Positions 10,901 to 19,910 of a stretch of 22,232 nucleotides of DNA are shown here, piece by piece. Origin of the DNA: Pelargonium nanum (Eukaryota; Streptophyta; Magnoliopsida; Geraniales; Geraniaceae); contig JAYMTF010001620.1 in NCBI GenBank assembly GCA_036897485.1, forward strand, positions 1 through 22,232, written 5' to 3'. Made by a program: the position numbers and the translations under genes. Within the stretch, counting starts at the first letter, position 1; every line of letters begins with the position of its first letter. The notes beneath the pieces were generated by a model. It ran no database searches and was not told where the DNA came from. It saw only the letters and a program-made list of their open reading frames with translations.

Positions 10901-13900
10901 CCTATGGAAACCATTAAGTTATTCTATATAAGGCATAAGAAATCTCATAAATCTTCCGAGTCTAACTGTCTCAACACCAGTAAATACACCATTACCAGGA
11001 AAGAATTCTCCTCAAATTTGAATATCAAGCAGACAGGTATTAAACAAGCTACTACAATGCCAGATAAAGCACTTCATGGTAATGACGGATACATAGACCT
11101 AATGCAACTTGTTATACCACCAATACAAATCTGAGACAACAAGAAAGGCACTATTCCACTTTTGGAAATACAGTACATAAAGTAGACCACAACTCAGATG
11201 ACAGGAAACATAAAGGGGATATATTAAAAGGAGAGAAAATGGGACCAAATTAAGATCATAAGTCAACATCAGTACCTGTAATTAAAAGATTAGAACCTGA
11301 TTCTACCCTAAGTGTCAAATCCTCCACCAAAATATTGCCGGTTGGAGTAACAACCTGAGAGACAGTTCTACTATAAGTACATTGAATGTATAGAAGACTA
11401 TTCGAACAGGGTAAATGATAAATTGGTTTACCTTGACACCATCAAATTCAATGTAATTGGCTTCACTAACATAGTTTTTACTTCCATATCTTTGCAGAGA
11501 AGACTTATCATTGACAGCACTTAGGTCTTTTGATATGACCATCAACTCATGAATGCGATCAGCATAGCCACTGCAAGTAAATAAATTGAAGTTACATCAC
11601 CACCCAAAATTAGTACAAAAAATGCTTAAAGGACAACTAATAATCTCCACTTGTGAATTCAATTTATATCCAATTTGTATGACTTGCTATTTCTCCCTGT
11701 TATTCTATGCATTTATGAAGGTCTTTAGGGATAATAAACATAGAAAAATGAACTTAATGAGAAATTTCTCTGCTTTTTTTTTTTTTCTTCTCCTTTCAAT
11801 TTTTCCTTGATTAGAGTTTGTTTCTCCCACAGTATTATTAAATCATCATGTAATTCAATAAATATGTATATAAGGCATAAGAAACCATTAAGTTTCTCCC
11901 ACAGTATCTAATTGTGCTCACACAAAAAAGAAAGAAAAAAAAGTTAACAGCTACCCATAAATAAAGGTAAAAGACCCAATTTGGTCTCCGAACTTTGGTG
12001 ATTTGGTCCAATTTAGTCCTTGAACTTTTTTTAACCAAAAATAGTCCCTGAATTTTCGTGTTTTGACCCAATTTGGTCCCTAAACTTTCAATTGACCCGA
12101 AATGGTCCCTGAACTTTCACATATTGACTCAATTTGGTCCTTGCCCTTAAAGCTTATATCTAAAGTTCAGGGACCAAATTGGGTCAAAACACGAAAGTCC
12201 AGGGACTATTTTTTGTTAAAAAAAGTTTAAGAACTAAATTGGGTCAAAACACCAAAGTTCGGGGACCAAATTGAGTCTTTTACCCTAAATAAAATAGTAC
12301 CGAAACATTGTTCCATTCATTGGTAAAAGGATTTGCTGCATTCGGATTTTTTATTATTATTATATGCTCACTCACTTTTATACACTTTTTGGTATTTCCA
12401 GGGTAAAATAAAAAAAATATTAAACTACTAAACACGCAACCCTATGAACCTTAACATGTGCATGAGTTGCACAGGTTAGATAAATCATTTGTAAAATATC
12501 CAAGTAATAGATCTCAAAGTACCTGAGACGATTAAGCCGTCTTGAACTTATAGAAAGGGTTCCCAAAGACTGAAATAATGCTATTATGACACTCGTATGG
12601 TATCTCAGATTGCTTAACATCTCTGCTCGCCCTAAAGTTGAAGTGTCAGGCCTCAGATTGCCAGCAAAAAAGGGTTCAATAATCAGAATCACTGCAACTG
12701 TAGCACCAAGATACTTCAGTAAGAAATCTTGAATCATGCCAAACCACCAGTGCTCATGAAGGACAACGCTCATGTGCTTAACAAGAGACTTAAACTTCTT
12801 CTGGATATGGCTTTCCTCTCGGGTTTCACCGCCATAAAATGCTATACTTTCTGCATGGGTCCTCAACCTCGAATGAAGCTGTCGATACTCCCCTTCTAAT
12901 TGTTGTTCTTTGGACATCAATTTCCCAAAAGCAGGAGAAAAGTTTCTAATCATGGTCCCAGCTCCCAATACATAGGCCTGAAAAGGAATGTTACATGTTG
13001 GAATAACAAACTACTAACTTCAAGAGTTGTTAAATAAATATAAATAATTAAAATATATATATATATGAACATAAATAACCATCTTCTTGATGAAGATGAG
13101 GACAAGTGATCTATTAGAATGAATAGACTTACCAAAATCCACAAAACATATTTCGGACTTGCATACGAACATAGTCGCCAAGTATAGAGCAAACCATCAG
13201 TAACTGCAGTAAGATCATCCTGTACAAGTTCACTTAACTCTGAACAGAATCTTGGTACATCACTTGCAATTCGCTGTTCAGGATTAGTTATGCGGCCATC
13301 AACATGCGATATTTTGTAGTATGCCATATTCTGAAATCAAAATAAAGAATGGAGAGGCAAACATTAAGATCAGTCACAAAATCTGACCCAAAGAACCAAG
13401 ACCTCTAGAGAGATTAATTAAATTTCAGGACATTAAAGAAAAGATGCACAATTTATCGAAGGTAGAATTGTGTGTACAAGTAATACAGATGGATATATAT
13501 GTAAAAACAATAAATCCCATGAAAAAATAGCAAAAAACAATGAAAAGAACAGAAAAAACACTAGTGAAAAGTGAATGTCTTATTACTTGCCAATATATGA
13601 ATAATGAGAATTCTCAATGTCCTAACCATGTGCTCTTCAATTGAACATTTAATGTATTCAATGTTTAGGATCCTCGTTATGGGAAAACCATTGACATTCC
13701 AAAATGTAATTGGGCCAATCAAATGAGATTTTGAGATCTGCTATTTTTCAACTACAACACGAATGGTCTGAGGAAGCCACTTCTAAATGATATCTTATAT
13801 GGATACATACTCTCTCCTTTTATATTCTATTTAATATAACTCTGATCAATGTATTAAGCCAAGCCACCAATAGTTTCAAACTACATTCATGTAAATATTT

Positions 13901-16264
13901 GATCAGAGTTCATAGTTGTTCCAGTTTTGTCACTCCCCTATTTAACATCAATGTTTACCATTTCCTGTAACTCCATTTTACTCTTCACTCAATAGTATAG
14001 ACAATGTAGTAACTAGCTTAGCTGCATGGAGAGAAAATAGTAGAATCCATAATTGCTGGATTATTTGAATAGTATACCATCCAGAATTTCAAGATAACAA
14101 GCAATTTCTTAAATAAACTAAAGCATTGTTCTCAGTCCCTCGGTTCAGTTCTTAGTAAGGCTTTGGTTAACGATATTAAACATAAGATATCTAGTTCACC
14201 AACCAATCAATAAATGAATCTAGTTCACCAACTGATTAATAAATAATTAAACATGAGAATTCAAAATATTTATCCTTCTTCACTGTGGAAGAATGTCAAA
14301 AGCACATAATAACCCCAAAGAAAGGAGCGTAACAGAGATAAACAGTTATATAGAAAGAAACACATGAAATGACAAAGTAAAAATGAAAGTGTACAAAAGC
14401 CTAACACTACATTAGATGTATATTGAGTCCAGGTCAAGATATGGTGATAATAACTACCTGAAAATAATATTTATGGAACCGTTTTGTCAATATTTTCCTG
14501 AACCGCAGACTTAAGGCTCCTGCTATATATTTTGAAGTAGAATGGATAGTTGACATAAGAAAACACAATAGAATGTTTTCAGAAATCAGCCTAAAGAATA
14601 ATGGTACACGTCGAAGAAAAGCTGCACGGAATAGGAATCCTTGCACTTTTGCTAATCTATTGCTCAGAGCAGTTCGACAAACCTGCAAAAAACAAAAGAC
14701 TATTATAGATTTATAGTTATTTGCATGGTGACGGTTCAAATGCATAACATGAACCAAACATAACATTAAAAAAAATCAGGTCAAAATATGAAAGAGGCTT
14801 ACCGCTATGGCAATCATGGATAAGAGGTCCTTTGCACCCAATTGGCCCATCTCAGACAAAAGTATTCGCGCTAGGATTTGGAGTGACTTTAATCCTCCTT
14901 TCCTTTTGCTGCCTTTACTTACTTTCTTATCATTTGCACTAATTTTGTCGGGCTTTTCTTCATTATCATTGAGCCCATTGTAACGACCAAAAGAATCAGG
15001 CCTTCTACGGTTAATTCGTGATTGCACATATGCAGCAGTTCCACCAGCAACTAGAATACCAGTGGCAAACAGTAGAGTTTTTCTGTTGGACAATTACAAT
15101 TGCAGGTACGTGAACATAGAGAAGAGGCAGCATGCATAAGTATAAATTGCAATACAAAATAGTAAAATAAAGAATGAAATGACTTTCTGCCATTAAATCA
15201 TTAACAGAATACAAGAAAAAAGGATGGAATCCCTTAGATTTCTAAAAGGGATTAGAAAATATTTGCTTGGCATGTATTCTTGTGCTCATAATCAAGTATA
15301 AAGCATGACATTTTGATTACGTGAAGTTCGTACCAACAAAATGTCAAATCAATAAACCACTCAAAAGATCATCGTTTAGTTTTCTGTGTCTCTCTTTGGG
15401 TGCTTGCTTTGTCACCCCCAATGCATGTATTTGTTCTTTTCATTCGTGAAAATTTTGTACATAAGAAATTTTGATTTCTTATAAATAAATAAGCCACTCA
15501 AAAGTTTGTTCCACATAAAACCAATACAATTACCCAATAAGAAAAAAATAAAAAGCTAATAGGATATTTAGATGTTTATGATATGATATATATACATGAC
15601 TAGACACAGTTTCCGCTTTAAACACATTATGTAAAAAGTAGGCATCTAATGATTAGCTAGTTACCAACATTTCAATCAAAATTTTAAGCCACCTGTTTTA
15701 GGAATTGTACCGATACAAGATGCATGGGTGATATTGTGATATATTTTGGGAAGTTTATATAATGTACAGATTAGAAACACTTATTTAACATGTGAGTGAG
15801 TTGTTAATTTGCTCTGACATGTTTCTCATATAATTGCTGGTGAATTAATGTTTAAAAGTCCAAAAATTCAACACACTTGTTAAAACAGTTATGTAACTTT
15901 TCATTGTTTGGTCAACCCAGTTCACAGTGGTACTGGCACACTCTTTATTATACTGGACAAGGGACTATCAGAAACGTGTTACATCTACTTAAACTTCAAT
16001 AAGACTGCAAAGAGCAACACAACATTGTAACTATATTCCGGAATGCAAATCCAATCAAATGAAATTATGACTACATTTATCAAGGAATATACAAGCTGAA
16101 GAGTGTCGAGTAGACAACCAAGTAAATTAGGCTAATTTGTTCGCAAGTACTCGCATTCAGTATCAAGATTGATTATCAGTAGAATTAGAGCATTTTGGTT
16201 AATACCTCCTAGATGCCAGAAGATTTCGACCATGCTCAGTTAACTGCAACAGTTGTGAAGGCAT
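1677..16264 (-). CDS. ABCD1: Peroxisomal ABC transporter, subfamily D member 1 (COMATOSE/PXA1/PED3-like), 25 coding exons
   Basis: Full-size (TMD-NBD-TMD-NBD) transporter of the peroxisomal membrane; the family moves acyl-CoAs and jasmonate/auxin precursors into the peroxisome for beta-oxidation. Coding exons (high to low): 16264-16206, 15082-14803, 14682-14458, 13330-13133, 12977-12523, 11570-11432, 11354-11276, 10263-10025, 9897-9593, 9503-9395, 9302-9144, 8430-8331, 8249-8141, 7572-7482, 7161-7037, 6943-6794, 6707-6635, 5140-4960, 4873-4715, 3762-3601, 3528-3292, 2849-2686, 2580-2528, 2428-2350, 1763-1677. The sum is 4017 nt, or 1338 residues plus TGA, with all phases consistent and all introns GT-AG. 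Start chosen at [13 protein letters not shown], which matches the remembered plant CTS N-terminus. Both Walker A motifs (GPNGSGKSS, about 479-486 and 1133-1141), both signatures (LSLGEQQ) and both Walker B motifs are intact. I see no frameshift or internal stop, so the gene looks functional. The donor of intron 8 is the only uncertain junction. Confidence 0.96.
2047..2334. mobile_element. hAT-like MITE in ABCD1 intron 24
   Basis: Left end at 2049 reads TAGAGGTGGAAATTCTG; right end at 2326 read inward on the other strand is TAGAGCTGACAATTGAG, an imperfect terminal inverted repeat of hAT style. Flanks CTTCAGAA (2039-2046) and CTTCAAAA (2327-2334) match at 7 of 8 bases, the length expected for a hAT target duplication. 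The interior is full of GGGTC/GACCC words, including CGGGTCAGG and its complement at about 2069 and 2113. No coding capacity. Its right end lies 23 bp from the intron donor at 2349. Confidence 0.6.
4893..4936. repeat. (GA)n microsatellite inside ABCD1 intron 18
   Basis: About 22 uninterrupted GA dinucleotides. On the gene strand this is (CT)n lying in the middle of an 86-bp intron (4959-4874), so it occupies about half of it and lies about 20 bp upstream of the acceptor. It may act as the pyrimidine tract. It is expected to vary in length between individuals. Confidence 0.95.
6441..6472. repeat. GT repeat running into a G tract in intron 17
   Basis: Six GT units followed by GGGTGTGGGG and a run of nine or more G. 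On the gene strand this is C-rich. Simple-sequence DNA; no other function is inferred. Confidence 0.85.
9144..9503 (-). other. ABCD1 exons 10-11: inter-half linker
   Basis: Residues about 660-749. Polar, low-conservation linker between the halves: [20 protein letters not shown], then [13 protein letters not shown], then Ser-rich [13 protein letters not shown], and a Pro/Gln-rich part before RVAAMFKVL, where TMD2 starts. Exon 10 (109 nt) and exon 11 (159 nt) are separated by a 92-bp intron. The linker also contains [11 protein letters not shown], in the place where Arabidopsis CTS, as I remember it, has a similar Val/Pro-rich segment. Confidence 0.9.
9593..11354 (-). other. ABCD1 exons 7-9: nucleotide-binding domain 1
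   Basis: Residues about 453-660. Exon 7 ends inside the Gly codon that opens Walker A, and exon 8 continues [18 protein letters not shown]. The Q-loop segment is FYVPQRPYT. Exon 9 carries LSLGEQQR (about 580-587), Walker B FAILDE (about 600-605) followed by CTSAVT, and the switch histidine in ITISHRPAL (about 634). All canonical residues are present, so NBD1 should be catalytically competent. Exon 8 has two possible donors 6 nt apart (after 10025 or after 10019). Homology to the family sequence KNVDLEYLL favours 10025. Confidence 0.94.
10677..10840 (-). mobile_element. Au-type tRNA-derived SINE in ABCD1 intron 7
   Basis: Read on the minus strand from about 10830: GGTGCAACGGTAAGGTTGTT, then CTTGTGATATGAGGGTCA, then GGTTCAAGTT (B-box position), GCAGGGGGAAGGCTACATAC, GACCCTCCCTAAACCCCACC, and finally GGTGGGAGTCTCATGCATTG and GGGCCACCATTTTTTA. 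This order and wording match the Au SINE family of flowering plants, including the T-rich 3' end. It lies in the same orientation as the host gene. The exact 5' start and any target duplication are uncertain. Confidence 0.85.
11432..13330 (-). other. ABCD1 exons 4-6: rest of TMD1
   Basis: Residues about 189-452. Exon 4 holds [11 protein letters not shown] followed by [10 protein letters not shown], the NPDQ-type motif of ABCD transporters. Exon 5 (455 nt, the largest) holds [18 protein letters not shown] and [12 protein letters not shown], the EAA-like loop thought to couple TMD and NBD, plus a membrane helix around [19 protein letters not shown]. Exon 6 leads into the NBD with [15 protein letters not shown]. 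Intron 5 (12522-11571) carries the foldback transposon described separately. Confidence 0.93.
11958..12293. mobile_element. Foldback MITE with long inverted repeats in ABCD1 intron 5
   Basis: The element spans about 11966-12285. The left end GGTAAAAGACCCAATTTGG is mirrored by the right end, which read inward is GGTAAAAGACTCAATTTGG. The arms (about 150 bp each) are inverted copies with small differences, so a single transcript would fold into a long hairpin. Flanking TAAATAAA occurs at both sides (11958-11965 and 12286-12293), giving an 8-bp perfect or 9-bp near-perfect target duplication. Both arms are built from about 30-bp units resembling CCAATTTGGTCCCTGAACTT. No ORF. Mutator-like or hAT-like class cannot be separated from the duplication length alone. 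Confidence 0.8.
14458..16264 (-). other. ABCD1 exons 1-3: N-terminus and start of TMD1
   Basis: Residues 1-188. Exon 1 (59 nt) encodes [19 protein letters not shown]. Exon 2 carries a hydrophobic stretch ([17 protein letters not shown], about 23-39), then a hydrophilic basic segment rich in Lys (about 40-90, with RRRPDSF and [12 protein letters not shown]). Exon 3 opens with [20 protein letters not shown], the conserved first membrane region of ABCD proteins, and includes [20 protein letters not shown]. Intron 1 (1123 bp) and intron 3 (1127 bp) are the longest in this part, and I see no clear transposon in either. Confidence 0.93.
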
Positions 16265-16338
16265 GGTTTTAAACACAACTTGTGCCCCAGAAATAAATAT
16301 CGGCAACTGGGAAAGATTGGTTCTGTCTTCAGAATAAT
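16265..16338 (-). other. 5' UTR part of the first coding exon
   Basis: The acceptor TATTACAG ends at 16339, and 74 nt then precede the ATG at 16264. This leader has no stop in the frame of the ABCD1 ATG and could be read as DYSEDRTNLSQLPIFISGAQ followed by VVFKT. By family comparison the protein still starts at MPSQ. See the separate entries on upstream exons. Confidence 0.6.
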
Positions 16339-17077
16339 CTGTAATATATGATGTGATTGATAAGTATAATTAGAGAGAGAGAGAGAGAGATATGCAGGCA
16401 ATTCAAAGCAGGGATGATCACATAGAATAAATCCCGTAAAAGGTAAAATGAGCTTAGAAAACAGGTGTAAAGAGAATATGCTTTTAAGGGTAAGATTGAA
16501 TCCGAAAGGACAAGATATTACATAAGATATCAGAAAATAATCAGCTATTTTCTATCATGTGTTAAATTTAGTATCTTCAGTTGTGCATAACTCAAAAGTT
16601 AAACTGTAACTTTAAAAAAAAAAAAAATACAACTATCAGCCCATATTAAAAGTGTGTGGAGTTTAAGACCAATTCATATACCAGTTAGGCAACTCCACCT
16701 AAAGTTTATGACTGTAGGTTGGAAAAAGGAAAGTGATAAAGGTAGTTTAGTATTAGGCCATAACTTGTTTGTGTTTACTCATTATAAATTCTTGGTCCTT
16801 GAGTTGAAGTACCCGCAATAGAAAGTGTGTTGGTTTTTTTAGTATTAGGCGAGCAGTACTTTTACAACATTTTATTTACTAAATGTGGTTTTAGTATTAT
16901 TATTACTTACAATCAAAAAGTTTTTTTTTTAAATGGCCTTGAAATGGGTAAGATTGGGTATATATAACTAACGTACAGACTAGTTGGACTCTTCTTGAAG
17001 AAAAAAAAATGAATATAACATCTTAGTTGGACAAATATTCTAGAAAAGTTCTCTCTTAGAGAAAAAATAGAGCTTAC

Positions 17078-17114
17078 CTGTATTATCACCACGGACCTTT
17101 AATTTGAATTCAAA
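17078..17114 (-). other. Candidate 37-nt upstream (UTR) exon
   Basis: The acceptor TTTTCGTTTTAG and the donor ACAG/GTAAGC are both strong. The exon reads FEFKLKVRGDNT plus one base. Joined to 16338 it stays in frame with the ABCD1 ATG. The exon is predicted from splice signals and frame only. Confidence 0.45.
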
Positions 17115-17509
17115 CTAAAACGAAAAGCAAGATACCCATTAGACCCAATCAAAGTGTGTAAAACTCCATCCCCCATTTAAAAGTATAATATATATGAAAA
17201 ATATTTCTAACTTCAAAGTTGCCTATGTGTATGATATAGGTTCTAGCTACTATATAAAAGGGAATATACAGAAATTGTAAAAGTAAAAAGTAAATATATC
17301 AAAGTTAGATATCCTAGCTTCCAGGGCCCAGAAATTCTCGGGGGTGGGAGGATATCAGAGATCTTTTAATATAGCTAAATCATAAGAGAATGCATAGCAA
17401 TAATACTTCTGCAGAAAGTACAAGCTTGAATTTTGACAACTACATAAGACAAAAACTTTTCAACAAAATCACAAGGCTTTCTCAATGTGAATCTCAAAGT
17501 ACCACAAAC

Positions 17510-17668
17510 CTTCTGAAGGCCAGTAACATTTAGCCATGCTCCATCGCAAACCAAAGTTGGTGACAGTGCATATTCAGGAAAACTAAAAATTCAATGCAGT
17601 AACCTCTAACCAGCAAGAAATGTCTTGCATACAACAACAGTCCTTGCCAGTGATCAGAAATAAGATAT
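17510..17668 (-). other. Candidate 159-nt upstream (UTR) exon
   Basis: The acceptor GATGCTGCAG ends at 17669, and the donor CAGAAG/GTTTGT follows 17510. The first half is open in the frame continuing from the exon at 18279-18083 (YLISDHWQGLLLYARHFLLV). The second half is open in the frame that leads to the ABCD1 ATG (FPEYALSPTLVCDGAWLNVT and GLQK). The two frames differ by one base near 17560, with an in-frame stop on either side, so no single frame crosses the exon into ABCD1. Confidence 0.4.
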
Positions 17669-18249
17669 CTGCAGCATCAATTGACTGCTTTGAATAATTT
17701 TGATGATAACGTCACAAGTTAAGAACATAAAACAAACAGATCATAAAAGATGAAAATATGTGCTAAGACCAGAATCCAAGTTCAATTTTTTTTTTTTTCT
17801 GCTATCTTAGTTTCAGGTCTTTTTGCTTCCTTCCTCATTTTTCACTTTTCAGCAAGAAATAATCTTACAAAGCATACCATAACAACAAAAAACAAGTCAC
17901 TTCCCAAACAACAGTAGGGCCTCATACATGAATATTCTACCAGTTTTCTCTTCCTCCTCGGTTTCCTAACTTAAGCTATCTCCTATGTTAAGCCAAGCTT
18001 TATCAGTTATCACTTCTGTACACTTAAATATATACGCCAACCCACCCTCCCTATATTAATTAAAAAAAATCTGAAAAATTACCTTCGCAAGAGGAAGCTG
18101 TGAACAACACTTCCAGCTACTTCAATGGTTCTATAAACCAGAAATGTCTCAAGTTCATGCATAACACATGAGGACACAGAAAGTATAAAGCTGATGTCAA
18201 ATAGGATATTACAGAGCAAGTGAAATGCATTTGAATCATTTCTTGTCAT
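17530..18249 (-). other. Possible spliced upstream ORF, 101 codons
   Basis: If exons 18279-18083 and 17668-17510 are joined, an ATG at 18249 opens a frame of 101 residues ending in TAA at 17532-17530. It begins MTRNDSNAFHLLCNILFDIS and has a hydrophobic, Leu-rich character with LETFLVYRTIEVAGSVVHSF in its middle. I do not recognise the protein. It could be an upstream ORF that lowers ABCD1 translation, a remnant of another gene, or chance. Confidence 0.3.
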
Positions 18250-18279
18250 GCGATTCTTCGTAATTAACTCTATCACAAG
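18083..18279 (-). other. Candidate 197-nt upstream (UTR) exon
   Basis: The acceptor has a good pyrimidine tract (GTTTCTCTGCCTAG, ending at 18280), and the donor is CGAAG/GTAATT. The whole exon is open in one frame (LVIELITKNRMTRNDS onward to VHSFLLR plus two bases). Several ATGs lie in it, which is unusual for a simple leader. Confidence 0.4.
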
Positions 18280-18552
18280 CTAGGCAGAGAAACAAAAATT
18301 GACAAATCGATGCATTAACTATAATTGATTAAATTCAAGAGAAAAAAACAAAAAACTTGTTCCGATCATATGAATCAAAGACCTGAAAGCAAACAAACAA
18401 ACCAGCATCGAAATTGAAATACTGATTAGATTAGATTAGATTGAATTCGAACCTGATTAATCACGAATCCAAATTACGAATAGCTAGCTAACAATTATCA
18501 GTTAAATCCACACACAGCTCTTCGGGAAAACGAAAAGAAAAGGAAAGCTTAC

Positions 18553-18765
18553 ATGTCTGACGGTGGAGTGAGCGGCGGCGGCCGGAGAAGTGAGCGGCGA
18601 CGGAGCAGCGGAGGATCTGAGGGTTTGGGGAGGCTAGGAGCGTAAATACATAGAAGAGATAGGGGCAATTTCGGGAGAAAAAAAGACGAACTGAACAGAA
18701 AATTGCTATCAAGGAGAGAGAGAAATGTGATGAGAGAGTGAGAGAGATGACGGAGATCAATTTAT
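18553..18765 (-). other. Probable first non-coding exon (5' UTR)
   Basis: GC-richer segment with a CT-rich start (TCTCTCTCACTCTCTCATCA) and a donor CAGACAT/GTAAGC after 18553. The transcription start is estimated from the CT-rich leader typical of plant core promoters. No in-frame ATG begins a credible protein here, and the open frame across it begins with TTG rather than ATG. Confidence 0.5.
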
Positions 18766-18830
18766 TTTGACCATCTTAATATTTTTTAGAAGAAACTAAG
18801 GAATATATTTACTTTTATTTTATTTTATAT
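18766..18830 (-). promoter_or_regulatory. Putative core promoter of ABCD1
   Basis: On the minus strand a TATA-like word (AAATATATTCC, about 18801-18811) lies about 40-60 bp before the CT-rich start of the leader. Upstream is a very AT-rich tract (to about 18850). The position fits a TATA plus pyrimidine-patch plant promoter, but the start site is not known. Confidence 0.35.
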
Positions 18831-19172
18831 TTTTATTTTTTTTACCTTTATTGCAAAATAGTGACAGAATTGGAATCTTTCATTCATTTTTCTAGGGTTT
18901 TTTTATTTCTAAAAGTTTGAAAATAATTTAAATTAATTAATTGATGGATGTTTAGTTTAGCTTTATTGTTTTTTTTAAGAAAATGAGATAAACTTTACTA
19001 ACTTGAATCAAAAGCTTCCCTAAAAAACTCGAATCAAAAGCTAATAAATCAGATACATTAGTAGGACTATTAAAACCAATCCAACCAGAAGGACCTGATA
19101 AAGAACCAAATGGTCTCGTAAAACGATGAGTCACTTGATTCGCAGATCGACTAACCGACACAAACTCGATAC

Positions 19173-19562
19173 TATTAGAGTATAAAATTAATATTGGGCC
19201 TTCAACTATCAGCTTAAACTTTTAGTTTAGTTGGTTCATTACATGGTATCAGAGCATTGGTGACAAAAGGTCCCGAGTTCGAGTTCTGTCGCCACCCATA
19301 TTAAATTTCAGCACAAGGCATGAAGTGGATTTGTGCATGGGCCACGTTGTTCGAGTTCTGTCGCCACCCATATTAAATTTCAGCACAAGACATGAAGTGG
19401 ACCTGCGCATGGGCCACGTTGTTCGAGTTCTGCCGCCACCCATATTAAATTTCAGCACAAGGCATGAAGTGGAGCTGTGCATGGGCCACGTTCAAAGTGA
19501 AACCGGACTTGCACGTGAGGAGCGTGTTAGAGTATAAAACTAATATTGGGCCTTCAACTATA
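19173..19562 (+). mobile_element. TRIM-like miniature LTR element inserted in the LINE remnant
   Basis: The left repeat (19173-19243) begins TATTAGAGTATAAAATTAAT and ends in ACA. TGGTATCAGAGC follows at once (19244-19255), the primer-binding site for initiator tRNA-Met. The right repeat starts at 19525 with TGTTAGAGTATAAAACTAAT after the purine-rich GTGAGGAGCG, and matches the left for about 38 bp (through GGGCCTTCAACTAT) before it is cut. The internal part is under 300 bp and has no gag or pol, so it is a non-autonomous TRIM-type element. Loss of its 3' end fits the missing codons in the flanking RNase H relic. Confidence 0.75.
19277..19492 (+). repeat. Three tandem 72-bp repeats in the TRIM interior
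   Basis: Units start at 19277, 19349 and 19421 with GTTCGAGTTCTGTCGCCACC (third unit CTGCCGCC), then ATATTAAATTTCAGCACAAG, then CATGAAGTGG and GCATGGGCCACGTT. Only a few substitutions separate them. The third loses homology after 19490. Confidence 0.95.
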
Positions 19563-19910
19563 ATAAGACCCAAAGGCACTGGAAACCTCTCATCCAATCT
19601 TTAGAGCATGGATTATCAAACTGGCATCCGATTTGATAATGATGTTGTCCCAACTCCCAACCCCTGTTTTTGATCCACCTGAGTGCTTCCCTAATTGTCA
19701 AGGCTTCAACCAAACCCGGGTCTAGAGCACCAAACCATCCCGCTTGGCCCCCACCCCTACAAACACAGGACCGATCTCTAACAATCCATTCACCACCCAA
19801 CTTGCTGGATTCCTCAAAAATAGCACCGTCGTTATTCACTTTTAGTTTTAGATAAACCAGAGGAACACAACGCCGAGTGATGGCTCGATGTGAGCAGCTC
19901 CCCGTCCCCG

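Larger units (their letters stand above)
18970..19910 (-). pseudogene. LINE-derived RNase H-like (RVT_3) remnant, split by a TRIM element
   Basis: Minus-strand frames give YLKLKVNNDGAIFEESSKLG, then IVRDRSCVCRGGGQAGWFG, then LVEALTIREALRWIKNRGWE (19850-19660), the pattern of the plant LINE RNase H-like domain (VDGA start, IRD, EALALREAL). After a frameshift FPVPLGLII follows near 19580. The end of the domain resumes beyond the inserted element at 19166 with SIEFVSVSRSANQVTHRF and ends with SDLLAFDSSF. About 15 codons are missing between the parts. Catalytic order is broken and frames shift, so it is a relic. Confidence 0.7.

Noticed and set aside
15361..15490. Possible LINE 3' end in intron 1
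   Set aside because: It has only a T-rich, loosely LINE-like tail wording, with no coding homology or target duplication.
18488..18760. 90-codon minus-strand open frame in the leader
   Set aside because: It opens with TTG, not ATG, runs through a clear donor at 18552, and its composition follows a CT-rich 5' UTR.
18766..18772. W-box-like TTGACC near the start site
   Set aside because: A single six-base match in AT-rich DNA is expected by chance, and its place relative to the start site is unknown.
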